Assembly: GCA_020627905.1 (NCBI GenBank)
Contig: JAHDFZ010000005.1
Location: 1 to 36,285, forward strand
Source of the DNA: Verrucomicrobiota bacterium
Lineage (GTDB): Bacteria; Verrucomicrobiota; Verrucomicrobiia; Verrucomicrobiales; DEV007
DNA: 36,285 nt
Direction of reading: 5' to 3'
Shown here: piece after piece, positions 1-9,175 of the stretch
Layout: each line of letters opens with the position of its first letter
Numbering within the stretch: position 1 is the stretch's first letter
Notes under the pieces: generated by a model
What the model saw: only the letters and a program-made list of their open reading frames with translations
Databases searched by the model: none
Told to the model about the DNA's origin: nothing
Made by a program: the position numbers and the translations under genes

Positions 1-3000
1 AAACGAAAGTAGCAGTGCCAGTGAAATCTGGATCAGGGGTAAACTCCGGAAGACCGGTGGTAGCATTGACACTCACACTCCCATTGGTCGCCTGGTCGGC
101 TCCAATGACTGTGAGGGTATCCCCCTCCAGGTCGAAATCGTTCGGGGTTACCGCAACAGGACTCGTTGTATCCTCATCGATCGTTATGGTATCGTCAGCA
201 GCTGTCGGTGGATCATTCTGGTTGGATACATTGATCGTGACCGTCGCCTCGTCAGTCCCGCCGTTCCCATCACTGATGGTATAAACAAAAGTCGCTGTCC
301 CAGTAAAATCTGCATCTGGCGTAAACTCCGGAAGCCCGGAAACCCCACCAATGGCTACCGTTCCATTAACCGCCTGATCAGCCCCGATGACTGTGAGGGA
401 ATCGCCGTCCAAGTCCGTGTCATTCAGCTCCAGACCGATGATCGGCGTCGTTGAGTCCTCGTCTACGGTAACAGTATCGTCGGCAGCGACCGGTGGATCA
501 TTTTGATTCGCGACATTCACCGTCACTGTCGCCTCATCTGTGCCTCCATTCCCGTCACTCACCGTGTAGACGAAAGTCGCTGTGCCTGTAAAATCAGCAT
601 CCGGGGTAAACTCGGGAAGACCTGTGGTGACATTGATAGCTACCGTGCCGTTTATCGCCTGATCAGCTCCGATGACGGTCAGGACATCCCCATCGACATC
701 CAGGTCATTCGGCGTGACTGCAATCGCTGTCGTCGTATCTTCATCGATCGTCACCGCATCATCAGCAGCTACTGGCGGATCATTCTGATTGCTTACGTTA
801 ATAGTAACCGTAGCCTCATCCGTCCCGCCATTGCCGTCACTAACCGTGTAAACAAATGTAGCCGTCCCCGTAAAATCAGGATCAGGAGTGAATTCCGGAA
901 GACCAGTAGTAGCGTTAATGACCACCGTCCCATTTGTCACCTGGTCGGCACCAATGACCGTGAGGGTGTCTCCATCGACGTCAGAATCATTTGGACGAAC
1001 GCTGATCGGCGTTGTCGTATCCTCATCGATCGTAAACGCGTCGTCGACAGCCACGGGTGGATCGTTCTGATTAGCGACGTTTATCGTCACTGTCGCCTCA
1101 TCGGTGCCGCCATTACCATCACTGACTGTGTAAACGAATGTAGCCGTCCCTGTGAAATCGGGATCCGGGGTAAATTCGGGCAGTCCGGTCGTCCCGTTAA
1201 TCGACACTGTCCCATTTGTTGCCTGATCAGCTCCGATAACGGTCAGTGCATCCCCATCCACATCCGTATCATTCGGCGCGACTGAGATAGGTGTCACAGT
1301 GTCTTCATCGATGGTTACCATATCATCCACGGCAACCGGCGCATCGTTCTGATTCACAAAGTTGACAGTCGCTGTCGCCTCGTCTGTGCCGCCGTTTCCA
1401 TCGCTGATGGTATAGACAAAGGTGGCTACTCCCGTGAAATCAGGATCAGGGGTAAACTCCGGCAAGCCAGTTGTCGCACTGATCGCCACAATCCCATTGG
1501 TCGCCTGATCGGCTCCAATGACGGTCAGCGTATCTCCATCAACGTCAGTATCATTGACAGTCACCGCAACAGAGGTCGTCGTATCCTCATCAATCGTCAC
1601 CGTATCGTTCACGGCAATCGGGGGATCGTTTTCGTTGACCACATTGACCGTAACCGTGGCCTCATCCGCGCCCCCGTTTCCATCACTGATGGTATAGACA
1701 AAGGTCGCCGTTCCGGTAAAGTCTGCATCAGGAGTAAATTCCGGAAGCCCCGTGGCTGGGTCGAAAGTGACAGTTCCGTTGACTCCCTGATCAGCACCAA
1801 TGACAGTTAGAGCATCCCCGTCGATATCGATATCGTTCGGGATGACATCTACAAGAGTCGGTGTGTCCTCTGTGATGGTAAGCAGGTCGTCAGCTGCCAC
1901 AGGATCATCATTCACATTAGCGACATTGACAGTCACGATTGCCGTATCCTGGCCTCCGTTCCCATCACTGACTGTGTAAACGAAAGTAGCTACACCGGTA
2001 AAGTCAGCATCTGGTGTGAACTCAGGCAACCTAGTAACCGGGTCAATCGTCACCGCACCGTTAACAGCTTGGTCAGCACCAACCACGGTCAGAGAATCGC
2101 CATCCACATCGCTATCATTGGTCAGAACCAGCAGAACGCTCGTTGTATCCTCATCAATAGTCACGACATCGTCCGAAGCAACCGGCACATCGTTGTCATT
2201 CGTGACGTCGATGGTCACCGTCGCTTCATCCTGCCCTCCGTTGCCATCGCTAAGGGTGTAAACAAAAGTCGCGACTCCGGTAAAATCGGCATTAGGCGTG
2301 AAGATCGGCTGCCCTGAAGCAGGATCGACAGAGACGCCTCCATTAACCGCCTGGTCAGCACCGATCACCGTCAGGGCATCGCCATCGATATCGCTGTCAT
2401 TCGGCAGCACTGAGATGACCGTAGGCGTATCCTCCACCACCGTTGCGCTGTCATCACTCGCCACTGGTCGATCGTTAGTATTGGCAACATTCACTGTCAC
2501 GGTAGCCTCATCCAGACCACCATTCCCATCGCTCACTGTGTAGACAAATGTCGCCGTGCCGGTGAAGTCTGGATCCGGGGTGAACTCCGGTTGCCCCGTG
2601 GCAGGATCGATGGACACCGTGCCATTGACGGCCTGGTCGACGCCGACAACTGTCAGCGGATCGCCATCTACATCACTATCGTTCGAAAGCACATTGACAG
2701 GAATCGGCGCATCCTCTGTGCCTGAAACGACCTCCTCCTGTGCCACCGGAGCATCGTTTTCATTGATCACATCAATCGTCACAGTTGCCTCATCCTGGCC
2801 ACCGTTGCCATCACTCACTGTGTAGACAAAGGTAGCGGTCCCGGTGAAATCAGCATCGGGAGTGAAAAGAGGTTGCCCAGTAGTGGGATCGATAACCACA
2901 GAACCATTCACGGCCTGGTCAGCGCCTACTACCGTGAGAGTATCGCCATCGACATCACTATCATTCGCGAAAACCGTTATCAGACTCGGCGTGTCCTCGG

Positions 3001-4360
3001 TGATTGTGCGGGTATCGTCCTCTGCGATCGGAAGATCATTCGTGTTCGCCACATCTATGAAAGCAGTCGCCTCAGACTGAGAGCCATTGCCATCGCTGAT
3101 CGTGTAAACAAAGGTAGCCGTCCCCGTGAAGTCAGGATCCGGGGCAAAAACCGGAAGCCCCGTAACAGCGTCAATCATGACGCTACCGTTCACAGCCTGG
3201 TCAGCTCCGATCACGGTCAGGCTGTCCCCGTCGACATCGCTGTCATTGAGCAGCACATCAATCGGGGAAGGCGTATCTTCGTCAATCTCCACCGAGTCGT
3301 CAGCCGCCACAGGAGCATCGTTTTCGTTTGTCACGTTTACCGTGACCGTTGCTTCATCAATTCCTCCATTCCCATCGCTCACCGTGTAGACAAAGGTAGC
3401 TGTCCCTGTGAAGTCGGCATCCGGAGTAAATTCAGGCTGGCCCGTGATCGGATCGATCGTGACACTCCCGTTAACACCCTGACCGACTCCTATGACAGTC
3501 AAGGGGTCACCTTCTGTATCACTGTCATTTCCCAGGACCGGAATGACGGATGAAACGTCTTCCAAGATGGTTGCCGTATCATCTTCAGCCACAGGCAAAT
3601 CGTTCAGGTCCGCTACCGTCACGGTGACGGTAGCTTCATCCAGGCCACCATTCCCGTCACTCACCGTGTAAACAAAGGTCGCCGTTCCCGTGAAGTTCGG
3701 ATCAGGCGAGAACTCCGGCTGACCTGTCACCGGATCGATTGCCACCGTGCCATTCGTCGCCTGATCAGCACCGATGACTGTCAAAGCATCCCCATCCACA
3801 TCGCTGTCATTCGCGAGAACATCGATCAGGGTCGGCTTATCCTCGTCGATCACAGGATTGTCCGGCGCTGCCAGAGGCGCGTCATTCTCATTGATGACAT
3901 CTATGGTAACCGTTTCGACATCCACCCCGCCGTTGCCATCGCTAACGGTGTAAACAAAGGTCGCTGTGCCTGTGAAATCGGAGTTTGGGGTGAAAACTGG
4001 CAATCCGGATGCAGGATTTATCACCACATTTCCATTTGTGACCTGATCGGCACCGACCACCGTCAGGAGATCGCCATCAGCGTCAGTGTCGTTAGCAAGG
4101 ACATCAACGAGCACCGAGCTATCTTCCACGATCGTCACAATATCAGCCCCGGCCTCCGGGGGATCATTCTCCCCCTCGATAGTAACGGTGACAGTGGCTG
4201 TATCAGTCCCGCCGTTGCCGTCGCTGATCGTGTAGACAAAAGAATCCGTGCCGGTAGCATTCGGATCGGGGGTGTAGGTGAATTCGTCGGTAGCCGGGTC
4301 ATAGGTCACCGTGCCGGATTCCGGGTCAGTCAGGCCGATTACCGAGAGGGTATCACCATC
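1..4360 (-). repeat. Tandem coding repeat, period 282 nt (94 aa), about 15 units
   Basis: The conserved codons for FVYT(V/I)SDGNGG ('gtgtaaac/gtgtagac' on +) recur at 279, 564, 846, 1128, 1410, 1692, 1974, 2256, 2538, 2820, 3102, 3384, 3666, 3948 and 4230. Every spacing is 282 except one of 285. Confidence 0.95.
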
Positions 4361-5452
4361 AATGTCAGAAATTAGCCCCGCAAGAGGTAGGATCAGTTCA
4401 CCGTCTTCTGTCAGCACTCCTTCATCATCGAGCGCGTTCGGCATGTCATTGAGGCCCTGCACAACAATCTCAACCGTTGCTGTAGCAGTCTGTCCGCTGG
4501 GGTCCTCAATTTCGTAGTCAAAGGAAACGGTCTGCGAGTCACCAACCCCAAGCGCCGCGCTGGAAGCTGCCGGCTGGAAAAGTAGTTCACCATCCGCTGT
4601 AAGAGTGGCCTGCCCACCATCCGGCAACAGGACAGGCTGATTCTCGATTAACGGAATACGAGTTCCCTCGAAAACCAGCGCTGTAACCTGCGCATTCCTC
4701 AACTGGCTGCCCGTGTCGTTTCCGATGAGATCGATGAGCACCGCTTGCCCCTGATTGGTGGAGGCCCGATCCAGAACGGCTGCCAGCGTATCTGCCGGAA
4801 AGTCCGGAAACCGATCCCCCAGGCTCTGCTGAACCCCTGACGGCAAGGTCAGCGGAGTATCCTGAGCTGACGCGAAATCGATGTATCGGACAGCTGAGAA
4901 GCGCATCAGGGTATATCCACCACCCGCTCCACCGGCACCGTCTCGACCTCCCGTGACAAACCCCAATCCAGAAGCTGCACGACCTAAGTCCACATCAGCC
5001 GGCCATTCAGACCTTCCAGCATCTTCAGCGACAAATTGCTCAGCAGCTGTTGTTGGGATGTCTAGCTCGGAGATCCTGATGATCTCATCGCTGCCGATGA
5101 CTGGAGAAACGGCCCCAGCCTCTTCCCGCTGAGAATGCACGATCGTTTTGCCTGAGAGATCCGCGTAGATGATGTCATCTACCTCCTGCTCACCAGGCTC
5201 GCCCTGCTCCGCAAAAAGGGTCGCCCCAAGCCCTGCGTCAGCATAAAAGTCCTTGAAGCGGATGGTTAAGCCCGCATCGGTCGTCGCGATGAGGTCCTGC
5301 GACTCCTGCGTTAGATCGACAATGACAGGTTCTCCTGAAACGGTCAGGATTTCGAAAGACTGTTCTCCCTCGACTGGGATCACCATATCACCATCGATCG
5401 CCTCCTTACGGACGACGTTATCAGCACTGGTGATTTTGACGAATAAATCCAT
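1..5452 (-). CDS. Giant BapA/LapA-like surface or secreted repeat protein with cadherin-like (tandem-95 type) repeats; N-terminal part only, continues past the left edge
   Basis: ATG at 5452 (minus): MDLFVKITSADNVVRKEAIDGDMVIPVEGEQSFEILTVSGEPVIVDLTQESQDLIATTDAGLTIRFKDFYAD... then open to position 1. Repeat consensus: NDPPVAADDxVTIDEDTTTPIxVxPNDxDVDGDxLTVIGADQATNGTVxINxTTGLPEFTPDxDFTGTATFVYTVSDGNGGTDEATVTINVANQ. Absent from the ORF track, presumably because its stop lies outside the window. Confidence 0.93.
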   Translation of the reverse strand, partial: MDLFVKITSADNVVRKEAIDGDMVIPVEGEQSFEILTVSGEPVIVDLTQESQDLIATTDAGLTIRFKDFYADAGLGATLFAEQGEPGEQEVDDIIYADLSGKTIVHSQREEAGAVSPVIGSDEIIRISELDIPTTAAEQFVAEDAGRSEWPADVDLGRAASGLGFVTGGRDGAGGAGGGYTLMRFSAVRYIDFASAQDTPLTLPSGVQQSLGDRFPDFPADTLAAVLDRASTNQGQAVLIDLIGNDTGSQLRNAQVTALVFEGTRIPLIENQPVLLPDGGQATLTADGELLFQPAASSAALGVGDSQTVSFDYEIEDPSGQTATATVEIVVQGLNDMPNALDDEGVLTEDGELILPLAGLISDIDGDTLSVIGLTDPESGTVTYDPATDEFTYTPDPNATGTDSFVYTISDGNGGTDTATVTVTIEGENDPPEAGADIVTIVEDSSVLVDVLANDTDADGDLLTVVGADQVTNGNVVINPASGLPVFTPNSDFTGTATFVYTVSDGNGGVDVETVTIDVINENDAPLAAPDNPVIDEDKPTLIDVLANDSDVDGDALTVIGADQATNGTVAIDPVTGQPEFSPDPNFTGTATFVYTVSDGNGGLDEATVTVTVADLNDLPVAEDDTATILEDVSSVIPVLGNDSDTEGDPLTVIGVGQGVNGSVTIDPITGQPEFTPDADFTGTATFVYTVSDGNGGIDEATVTVNVTNENDAPVAADDSVEIDEDTPSPIDVLLNDSDVDGDSLTVIGADQAVNGSVMIDAVTGLPVFAPDPDFTGTATFVYTISDGNGSQSEATAFIDVANTNDLPIAEDDTRTITEDTPSLITVFANDSDVDGDTLTVVGADQAVNGSVVIDPTTGQPLFTPDADFTGTATFVYTVSDGNGGQDEATVTIDVINENDAPVAQEEVVSGTEDAPIPVNVLSNDSDVDGDPLTVVGVDQAVNGTVSIDPATGQPEFTPDPDFTGTATFVYTVSDGNGGLDEATVTVNVANTNDRPVASDDSATVVEDTPTVISVLPNDSDIDGDALTVIGADQAVNGGVSVDPASGQPIFTPNADFTGVATFVYTLSDGNGGQDEATVTIDVTNDNDVPVASDDVVTIDEDTTSVLLVLTNDSDVDGDSLTVVGADQAVNGAVTIDPVTRLPEFTPDADFTGVATFVYTVSDGNGGQDTAIVTVNVANVNDDPVAADDLLTITEDTPTLVDVIPNDIDIDGDALTVIGADQGVNGTVTFDPATGLPEFTPDADFTGTATFVYTISDGNGGADEATVTVNVVNENDPPIAVNDTVTIDEDTTTSVAVTVNDTDVDGDTLTVIGADQATNGIVAISATTGLPEFTPDPDFTGVATFVYTISDGNGGTDEATATVNFVNQNDAPVAVDDMVTIDEDTVTPISVAPNDTDVDGDALTVIGADQATNGTVSINGTTGLPEFTPDPDFTGTATFVYTVSDGNGGTDEATVTINVANQNDPPVAVDDAFTIDEDTTTPISVRPNDSDVDGDTLTVIGADQVTNGTVVINATTGLPEFTPDPDFTGTATFVYTVSDGNGGTDEATVTINVSNQNDPPVAADDAVTIDEDTTTAIAVTPNDLDVDGDVLTVIGADQAINGTVAINVTTGLPEFTPDADFTGTATFVYTVSDGNGGTDEATVTVNVANQNDPPVAADDTVTVDEDSTTPIIGLELNDTDLDGDSLTVIGADQAVNGTVAIGGVSGLPEFTPDADFTGTATFVYTISDGNGGTDEATVTINVSNQNDPPTAADDTITIDEDTTSPVAVTPNDFDLEGDTLTVIGADQATNGSVSVNATTGLPEFTPDPDFTGTATFV

Positions 5453-5488
5453 TTTTTAGAGAAAGAGGGCCTACCAAAATAGGACAAA

Positions 5489-5555
5489 GACTGGTCACCA
5501 AAAAGGCACAAAAAACCGGCAAGATGGCGCAATCGCGCCATCCCAAAAACCAGTC
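5489..5555 (-). terminator. Nested inverted repeat, possible Rho-independent terminator of the metallophosphoesterase gene
   Basis: Perfect 8-bp stem GATGGCGC(5523-5530)-AATC-GCGCCATC(5535-5542); reading minus it is followed by TTGCCGGTTTTTTG. Outer pair GACTGGT (5489-5495)/ACCAGTC (5549-5555). Confidence 0.55.
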
Positions 5556-6303
5556 AAACAACAGGCAGCACAGCTTTGGGGTGGCATGCCCAGGTCCTTT
5601 GCACGGAATAGGCAGCGCAATCTGCCACCGCCCCACCTGACGACCATTGCGTAAACGCCGGCATGACCCAGTTTGTGACAGCTTTCCCCGACACAGAACC
5701 TGTCCGTTCGAGCAGTGCCGGGACGGATGACCGCGTGCCCGCTCCATCATCCAATCGCACGGCTGGATGAATGTGCCCCTGCACCGTATGGATTCGCTCA
5801 GAGGTCGAGTCCTCAACAGCTTCAATGAGAGGCGTCAGTCGGTCACCGTGAAAAAAGATCCATTCCTCAGAATCCGCTCGTTCAGAGTGTGTCTCCACCC
5901 ACGTCATCTCCTCGACTGAAGCCAGCTTCCGGTCATGATTTCCCCTAACATAGATGGTTTGAGGAACGAGCACGCTGAGCCGGGAGAGAATTTCGCGGGT
6001 CTCCCGCACGGAAGCCGCTCCATCGGCGATATCGCCGCAAAGAATGAGTCGCTCGGGCTGATATTTGCGCAGGAGAGCCACCATCGTTGCCTCGACTTGT
6101 TCATCTCCCCAATCAGGCCAAAGGCCACCCAGTTCCTGACGCCGCCTCGCATAGCCAAGGTGCAGGTCTGCCACCGCTAACCAGCCCTGTCCGGCATGCC
6201 AGAGAGCACGGTGACCGTCTAAAGAAACGCCCGGACTGACTTCGAGAGAAGCAGCCTCGGGAATCGAGGGAACTTCGGTTGATTTTTTGTCCGTCCGCTT
6301 CAT
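5554..6303 (-). CDS. Calcineurin-like metallophosphoesterase, PdeM-like (ligase-associated DNA damage response endonuclease family)
   Basis: Motifs VADLHLGY, LCGDIADG, VRGNHDRK, FFHGD and VQGHIHPA. Start set to MKRTDKK at 6303, which avoids overlap with the neighbouring ORF. Confidence 0.85.
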   Translation of the reverse strand: MKRTDKKSTEVPSIPEAASLEVSPGVSLDGHRALWHAGQGWLAVADLHLGYARRRQELGGLWPDWGDEQVEATMVALLRKYQPERLILCGDIADGAASVRETREILSRLSVLVPQTIYVRGNHDRKLASVEEMTWVETHSERADSEEWIFFHGDRLTPLIEAVEDSTSERIHTVQGHIHPAVRLDDGAGTRSSVPALLERTGSVSGKAVTNWVMPAFTQWSSGGAVADCAAYSVQRTWACHPKAVLPVV

Positions 6304-6382
6304 TCTAGGGCGCAAATTACAGCGAGAACGCCTACGGCAGAAAGCCGCAGCCCGAAACGCCTTTTTCCCTCAGATAAACAAG

Positions 6383-7867
6383 ATGCCAGAAAACACGGAA
6401 CCGGTAGAACAGCAGGAAGATCTCAGTGAACTGTTACGCGTCCGCCGCGAAAAACTCGATGCCCTCACGGAGCTCGGCGTAGATGCTTTCGGAGGCAAAT
6501 TCGAGACGACGCATGAGCCTGCTGCCCTGAGAGCCGATTTCGCAGAGGAGCAGTCTGTCCGCATCGCAGGGCGCATCACAGCCCTTCGTGATATGGGTAA
6601 GTCGAACTTCCTCGATCTCTCCAGCATCCATGGTCGCATCCAGGTTTTTGTGAACCAGAAAGCGATCGGAGACGACCAGTGGGCTGCCTACAAGCAGCTG
6701 GACATCGGTGACTGGATCGGAGTGGAGGGCGAGACCTTCACGACAAAAGTTGGCGAGCCCTCCGTGAAGGCCCTCAAGGTGACAGTCCTCTCCAAATCCC
6801 TGCGCCCCCTACCATCCAAGTGGCATGGAGTGGTCGATCCCGAGATCAAATATCGCCAGAGGTATCTCGATCTCGTTTCCAACGAGCGCTCACGTGAGGT
6901 CTTCCTCCTCCGCGCAAAGATGATTTCCGAGATGCGCCGGTATCTGGAGCAGCGCGGCTTTCTGGAAGTCGAGACTCCTATGCTCCAGGATGTCCCCGGG
7001 GGAGCAGCGGCGCAACCTTTCGAGACCTATCACAATGCCCTCGGAATGGACCTCTACATGAGGATCGCCCCCGAGCTTTACCTGAAACGCCTTCTCGTCG
7101 GCGGTTTCGATAAAGTCTTTGAGCTGAATCGTAACTTCCGCAACGAGGGCATCAGCCGCCGCCACAACCCGGAGTTCACCATGCTGGAGGCTTACTGGGC
7201 CTATGCAGACTTCGAGCAGATGGCCGACCTTGTGGAGTCGATGATCTGTCATCTGGCGGAAACCTATTGTGGTGGCCTGAAGATTGACCACAAGAATGCT
7301 GAGGGTGAGGTGACAAAAACGATCAATCTCAGCCGCCCATGGAGAAGAGCGCCCTACAAAGAGCTGGTAGCCGAGGCTGCGGGCGATGACTGGTGGACTC
7401 TCTCTATCGACGAAAAGAAGGCGCGCTGTGGAGAGCTGAAAGTGGAGATTTCCCCTGAGATGGAGGAACATGAAATTTCTCAGCAAGTCTTCGAAAAACT
7501 TGTCGAGGAGAAGGCAATCGATCCGATTTTTGTCACTCACGTCTCGAAAGAACTCGTGCCGCTGGCTAAGCAGAATGCCGAGGATGAGAGCGTTGTCGAC
7601 GTCTACGAACTCATCATCAATGGCGCCGAGATATCCCCGGGATACTCTGAGCTGAATGACCCCATCATCCAGCGTCAGCGCCTGGAGGAGCAGGCTGGAG
7701 AAGAGGTGCAGAAGATCGACGAGGACTTCCTGCAGGCTCTCGAATATGGAATGCCGCCGGCTGGTGGGATCGGAATCGGGATCGACCGCCTCATCATGAT
7801 GCTGACCGGCGCGGAATCGATCCGCGATGTCGTTCTCTTCCCTCAGCTGAAGCGCAAAGATTCCTAG
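6383..7867 (+). CDS. lysS: Lysine--tRNA ligase (class II)
   Basis: MPENTEPVEQQEDLSELLRVRREKLDALTELGVDAFG...; RNFRNEGISRRHNPEFTMLEAYWAYAD; GIGIGIDRLIMMLTGAESIRDVVLFPQLKRK. Start reassigned from 6287 to ATG 6383. Confidence 0.97.
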   Translation: MPENTEPVEQQEDLSELLRVRREKLDALTELGVDAFGGKFETTHEPAALRADFAEEQSVRIAGRITALRDMGKSNFLDLSSIHGRIQVFVNQKAIGDDQWAAYKQLDIGDWIGVEGETFTTKVGEPSVKALKVTVLSKSLRPLPSKWHGVVDPEIKYRQRYLDLVSNERSREVFLLRAKMISEMRRYLEQRGFLEVETPMLQDVPGGAAAQPFETYHNALGMDLYMRIAPELYLKRLLVGGFDKVFELNRNFRNEGISRRHNPEFTMLEAYWAYADFEQMADLVESMICHLAETYCGGLKIDHKNAEGEVTKTINLSRPWRRAPYKELVAEAAGDDWWTLSIDEKKARCGELKVEISPEMEEHEISQQVFEKLVEEKAIDPIFVTHVSKELVPLAKQNAEDESVVDVYELIINGAEISPGYSELNDPIIQRQRLEEQAGEEVQKIDEDFLQALEYGMPPAGGIGIGIDRLIMMLTGAESIRDVVLFPQLKRKDS

Positions 7868-7887
7868 CCATTCAGAGAGCCTCGTTT

Positions 7888-8436
7888 ATGCCGAAAAACT
7901 ACGTCTACTTCGACCTTGAGACTCAGCGCTCTGCGAATGACGTGGGCGGCTGGAACAACAAAGCTGACATGAAAATGTCGGTCGGAGTGACCTTCAGCAC
8001 GGCCGACAACGCCTACCATATTTACGATGAGGGCAATGTGCAGGAACTCATCGACGAGCTGCTGGAGGCAGATGTCGTCGTTGGCTTTAACCACATCTAT
8101 TTCGACTACGAGGTACTGATGGGCTACACCATCCTCGATCTGAAAGAGCAGACGACGAATCTCGATCTCATGCTCGATCTGGAGAAGGAAGTGGGGCACC
8201 GCCCGAAGCTGGATGCCGTATCGGCGGAAACTCTTGGCACTGGTAAAACGGCTGTCGGCACAGATGCCATCAAATGGTGGCAGGAGGGGCGCATCATGGA
8301 TATCGCCGAATACTGCTGTTTCGACGTGAAAGTAACCAAACTGGTCCACGAGATCGGCGCGAAATACAACCGCGTGAAATACAAGAATCGATACAACCAG
8401 ATCCTCGACGTTCCCGTGCCCTGGGAACTCAGCTAG
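7888..8436 (+). CDS. Predicted DEDD-type 3'-5' exonuclease (RNase H-like fold), stand-alone
   Basis: YFDLET (Exo I D-x-E), GFNHIYFDYEVL (Exo II N-x-x-x-F-D) and YCCFD (Exo III Y-x3-D). Confidence 0.7.
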   Translation: MPKNYVYFDLETQRSANDVGGWNNKADMKMSVGVTFSTADNAYHIYDEGNVQELIDELLEADVVVGFNHIYFDYEVLMGYTILDLKEQTTNLDLMLDLEKEVGHRPKLDAVSAETLGTGKTAVGTDAIKWWQEGRIMDIAEYCCFDVKVTKLVHEIGAKYNRVKYKNRYNQILDVPVPWELS

Positions 8437-8456
8437 CGTCACTTCACCCAGCCTCT

Positions 8457-8972
8457 ATGACACCGACATCTCCTCTCTACGATTCTGTGGTCGATCTCTT
8501 TCAGAGGGAAGGCTGGCAGTTCGCCCCCGTAGAGGGGCGCGAAATCATCCGCTGCGGTTTCGAGGCGCAGCACACGCGCGTCAACATCCACCTGCAGGTC
8601 TTCGCTCCCATGCAGGCTCTCTCTGTGGTGTCTGAGTCTGACTGGAAGAGCGCAGATCAGAAGAAGCGCGTGAAACTGGCCGAGCTGGCAATGCGGGTGA
8701 ATCGCGAGCTGACAGTCGGCAATTTCGAGATGGACTGGGAGCAGGGACAGCTTGTCTTCCGAGTAACGAACCTTTTTCCAGAGGGAAATGTTTCCCTCAG
8801 CATCATTAAAGGAATGGTGCATACCGTCATCTCTGAGATGGACCGGATCGCCGCGATCGAGAGCCAGATCCATCAGGCAGAAGGGACCGACCTGCTGCGC
8901 CTGAACCTCCCGATCCTACTCTCTCGGGAGGACCTGCTGCCACCCGTTCCGGACCAGGAGCAGCCGTCCTGA
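8457..8972 (+). CDS. YbjN-like domain protein
   Basis: MTPTSPLYDSVVDLFQREGWQFAPVEGREIIRCGFEAQHTRVNIHLQVFAPMQALSVVSESDWK...; general YbjN/type III chaperone-like pattern. Start at ATG 8457 because the longer ORF overlaps the upstream gene. Confidence 0.55.
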   Translation: MTPTSPLYDSVVDLFQREGWQFAPVEGREIIRCGFEAQHTRVNIHLQVFAPMQALSVVSESDWKSADQKKRVKLAELAMRVNRELTVGNFEMDWEQGQLVFRVTNLFPEGNVSLSIIKGMVHTVISEMDRIAAIESQIHQAEGTDLLRLNLPILLSREDLLPPVPDQEQPS

Positions 8973-9104
8973 GAGGGGTTCCGTAGGGTTGAGCACTCTG
9001 TTACGATCAAGAATTGGCGCCGATGCGGTTTGATGTCTGGGGTTACCAGGAACCCGATTCTCTTGATCGGAATTGACGCCGCAAGCTGGCACACACGGCC
9101 TGTG

Positions 9105-9175
9105 GCTCGCGACTGAAGTCGCGATTCCATAGATTGCACCTGTCCTGCCATGGAATCGCGGATTCATTCGCGAGC
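9105..9175. repeat. Imperfect palindrome (26-nt arms, 23/26 paired, 19-nt loop) between convergent genes; REP-like or bidirectional terminator
   Basis: GCTCGCGACTGAAGTCGCGATTCCAT (9105-9130) pairs with ATGGAATCGCGGATTCATTCGCGAGC (9150-9175). Confidence 0.85.

Noticed and set aside
503-1285. Plus-strand 260-aa ORF (and others at 15-284, 888-1070, 2016-3553)
   Set aside because: Antisense shadows of the minus-strand repeat gene; the 282-nt period is divisible by 3, so stop-free antisense frames recur. Compositions are implausible (Arg/Ile/Cys- or Ser/Thr/Pro-rich) with no domain pattern.
1-4300. Tandem repeats considered as CRISPR or satellite DNA
   Set aside because: Units are 282 nt, coding, in-frame and divergent at DNA level; there are no short identical repeats with unique spacers.
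6287-6382. N-terminal extension of the lysS ORF (MSVRFILGRKLQRERLRQ...)
   Set aside because: Overlaps the divergent PdeM-like start and does not resemble LysS; ATG 6383 gives a normal N-terminus.
6890-7540. Minus-strand 216-aa ORF
   Set aside because: Antisense to lysS; no domain features.
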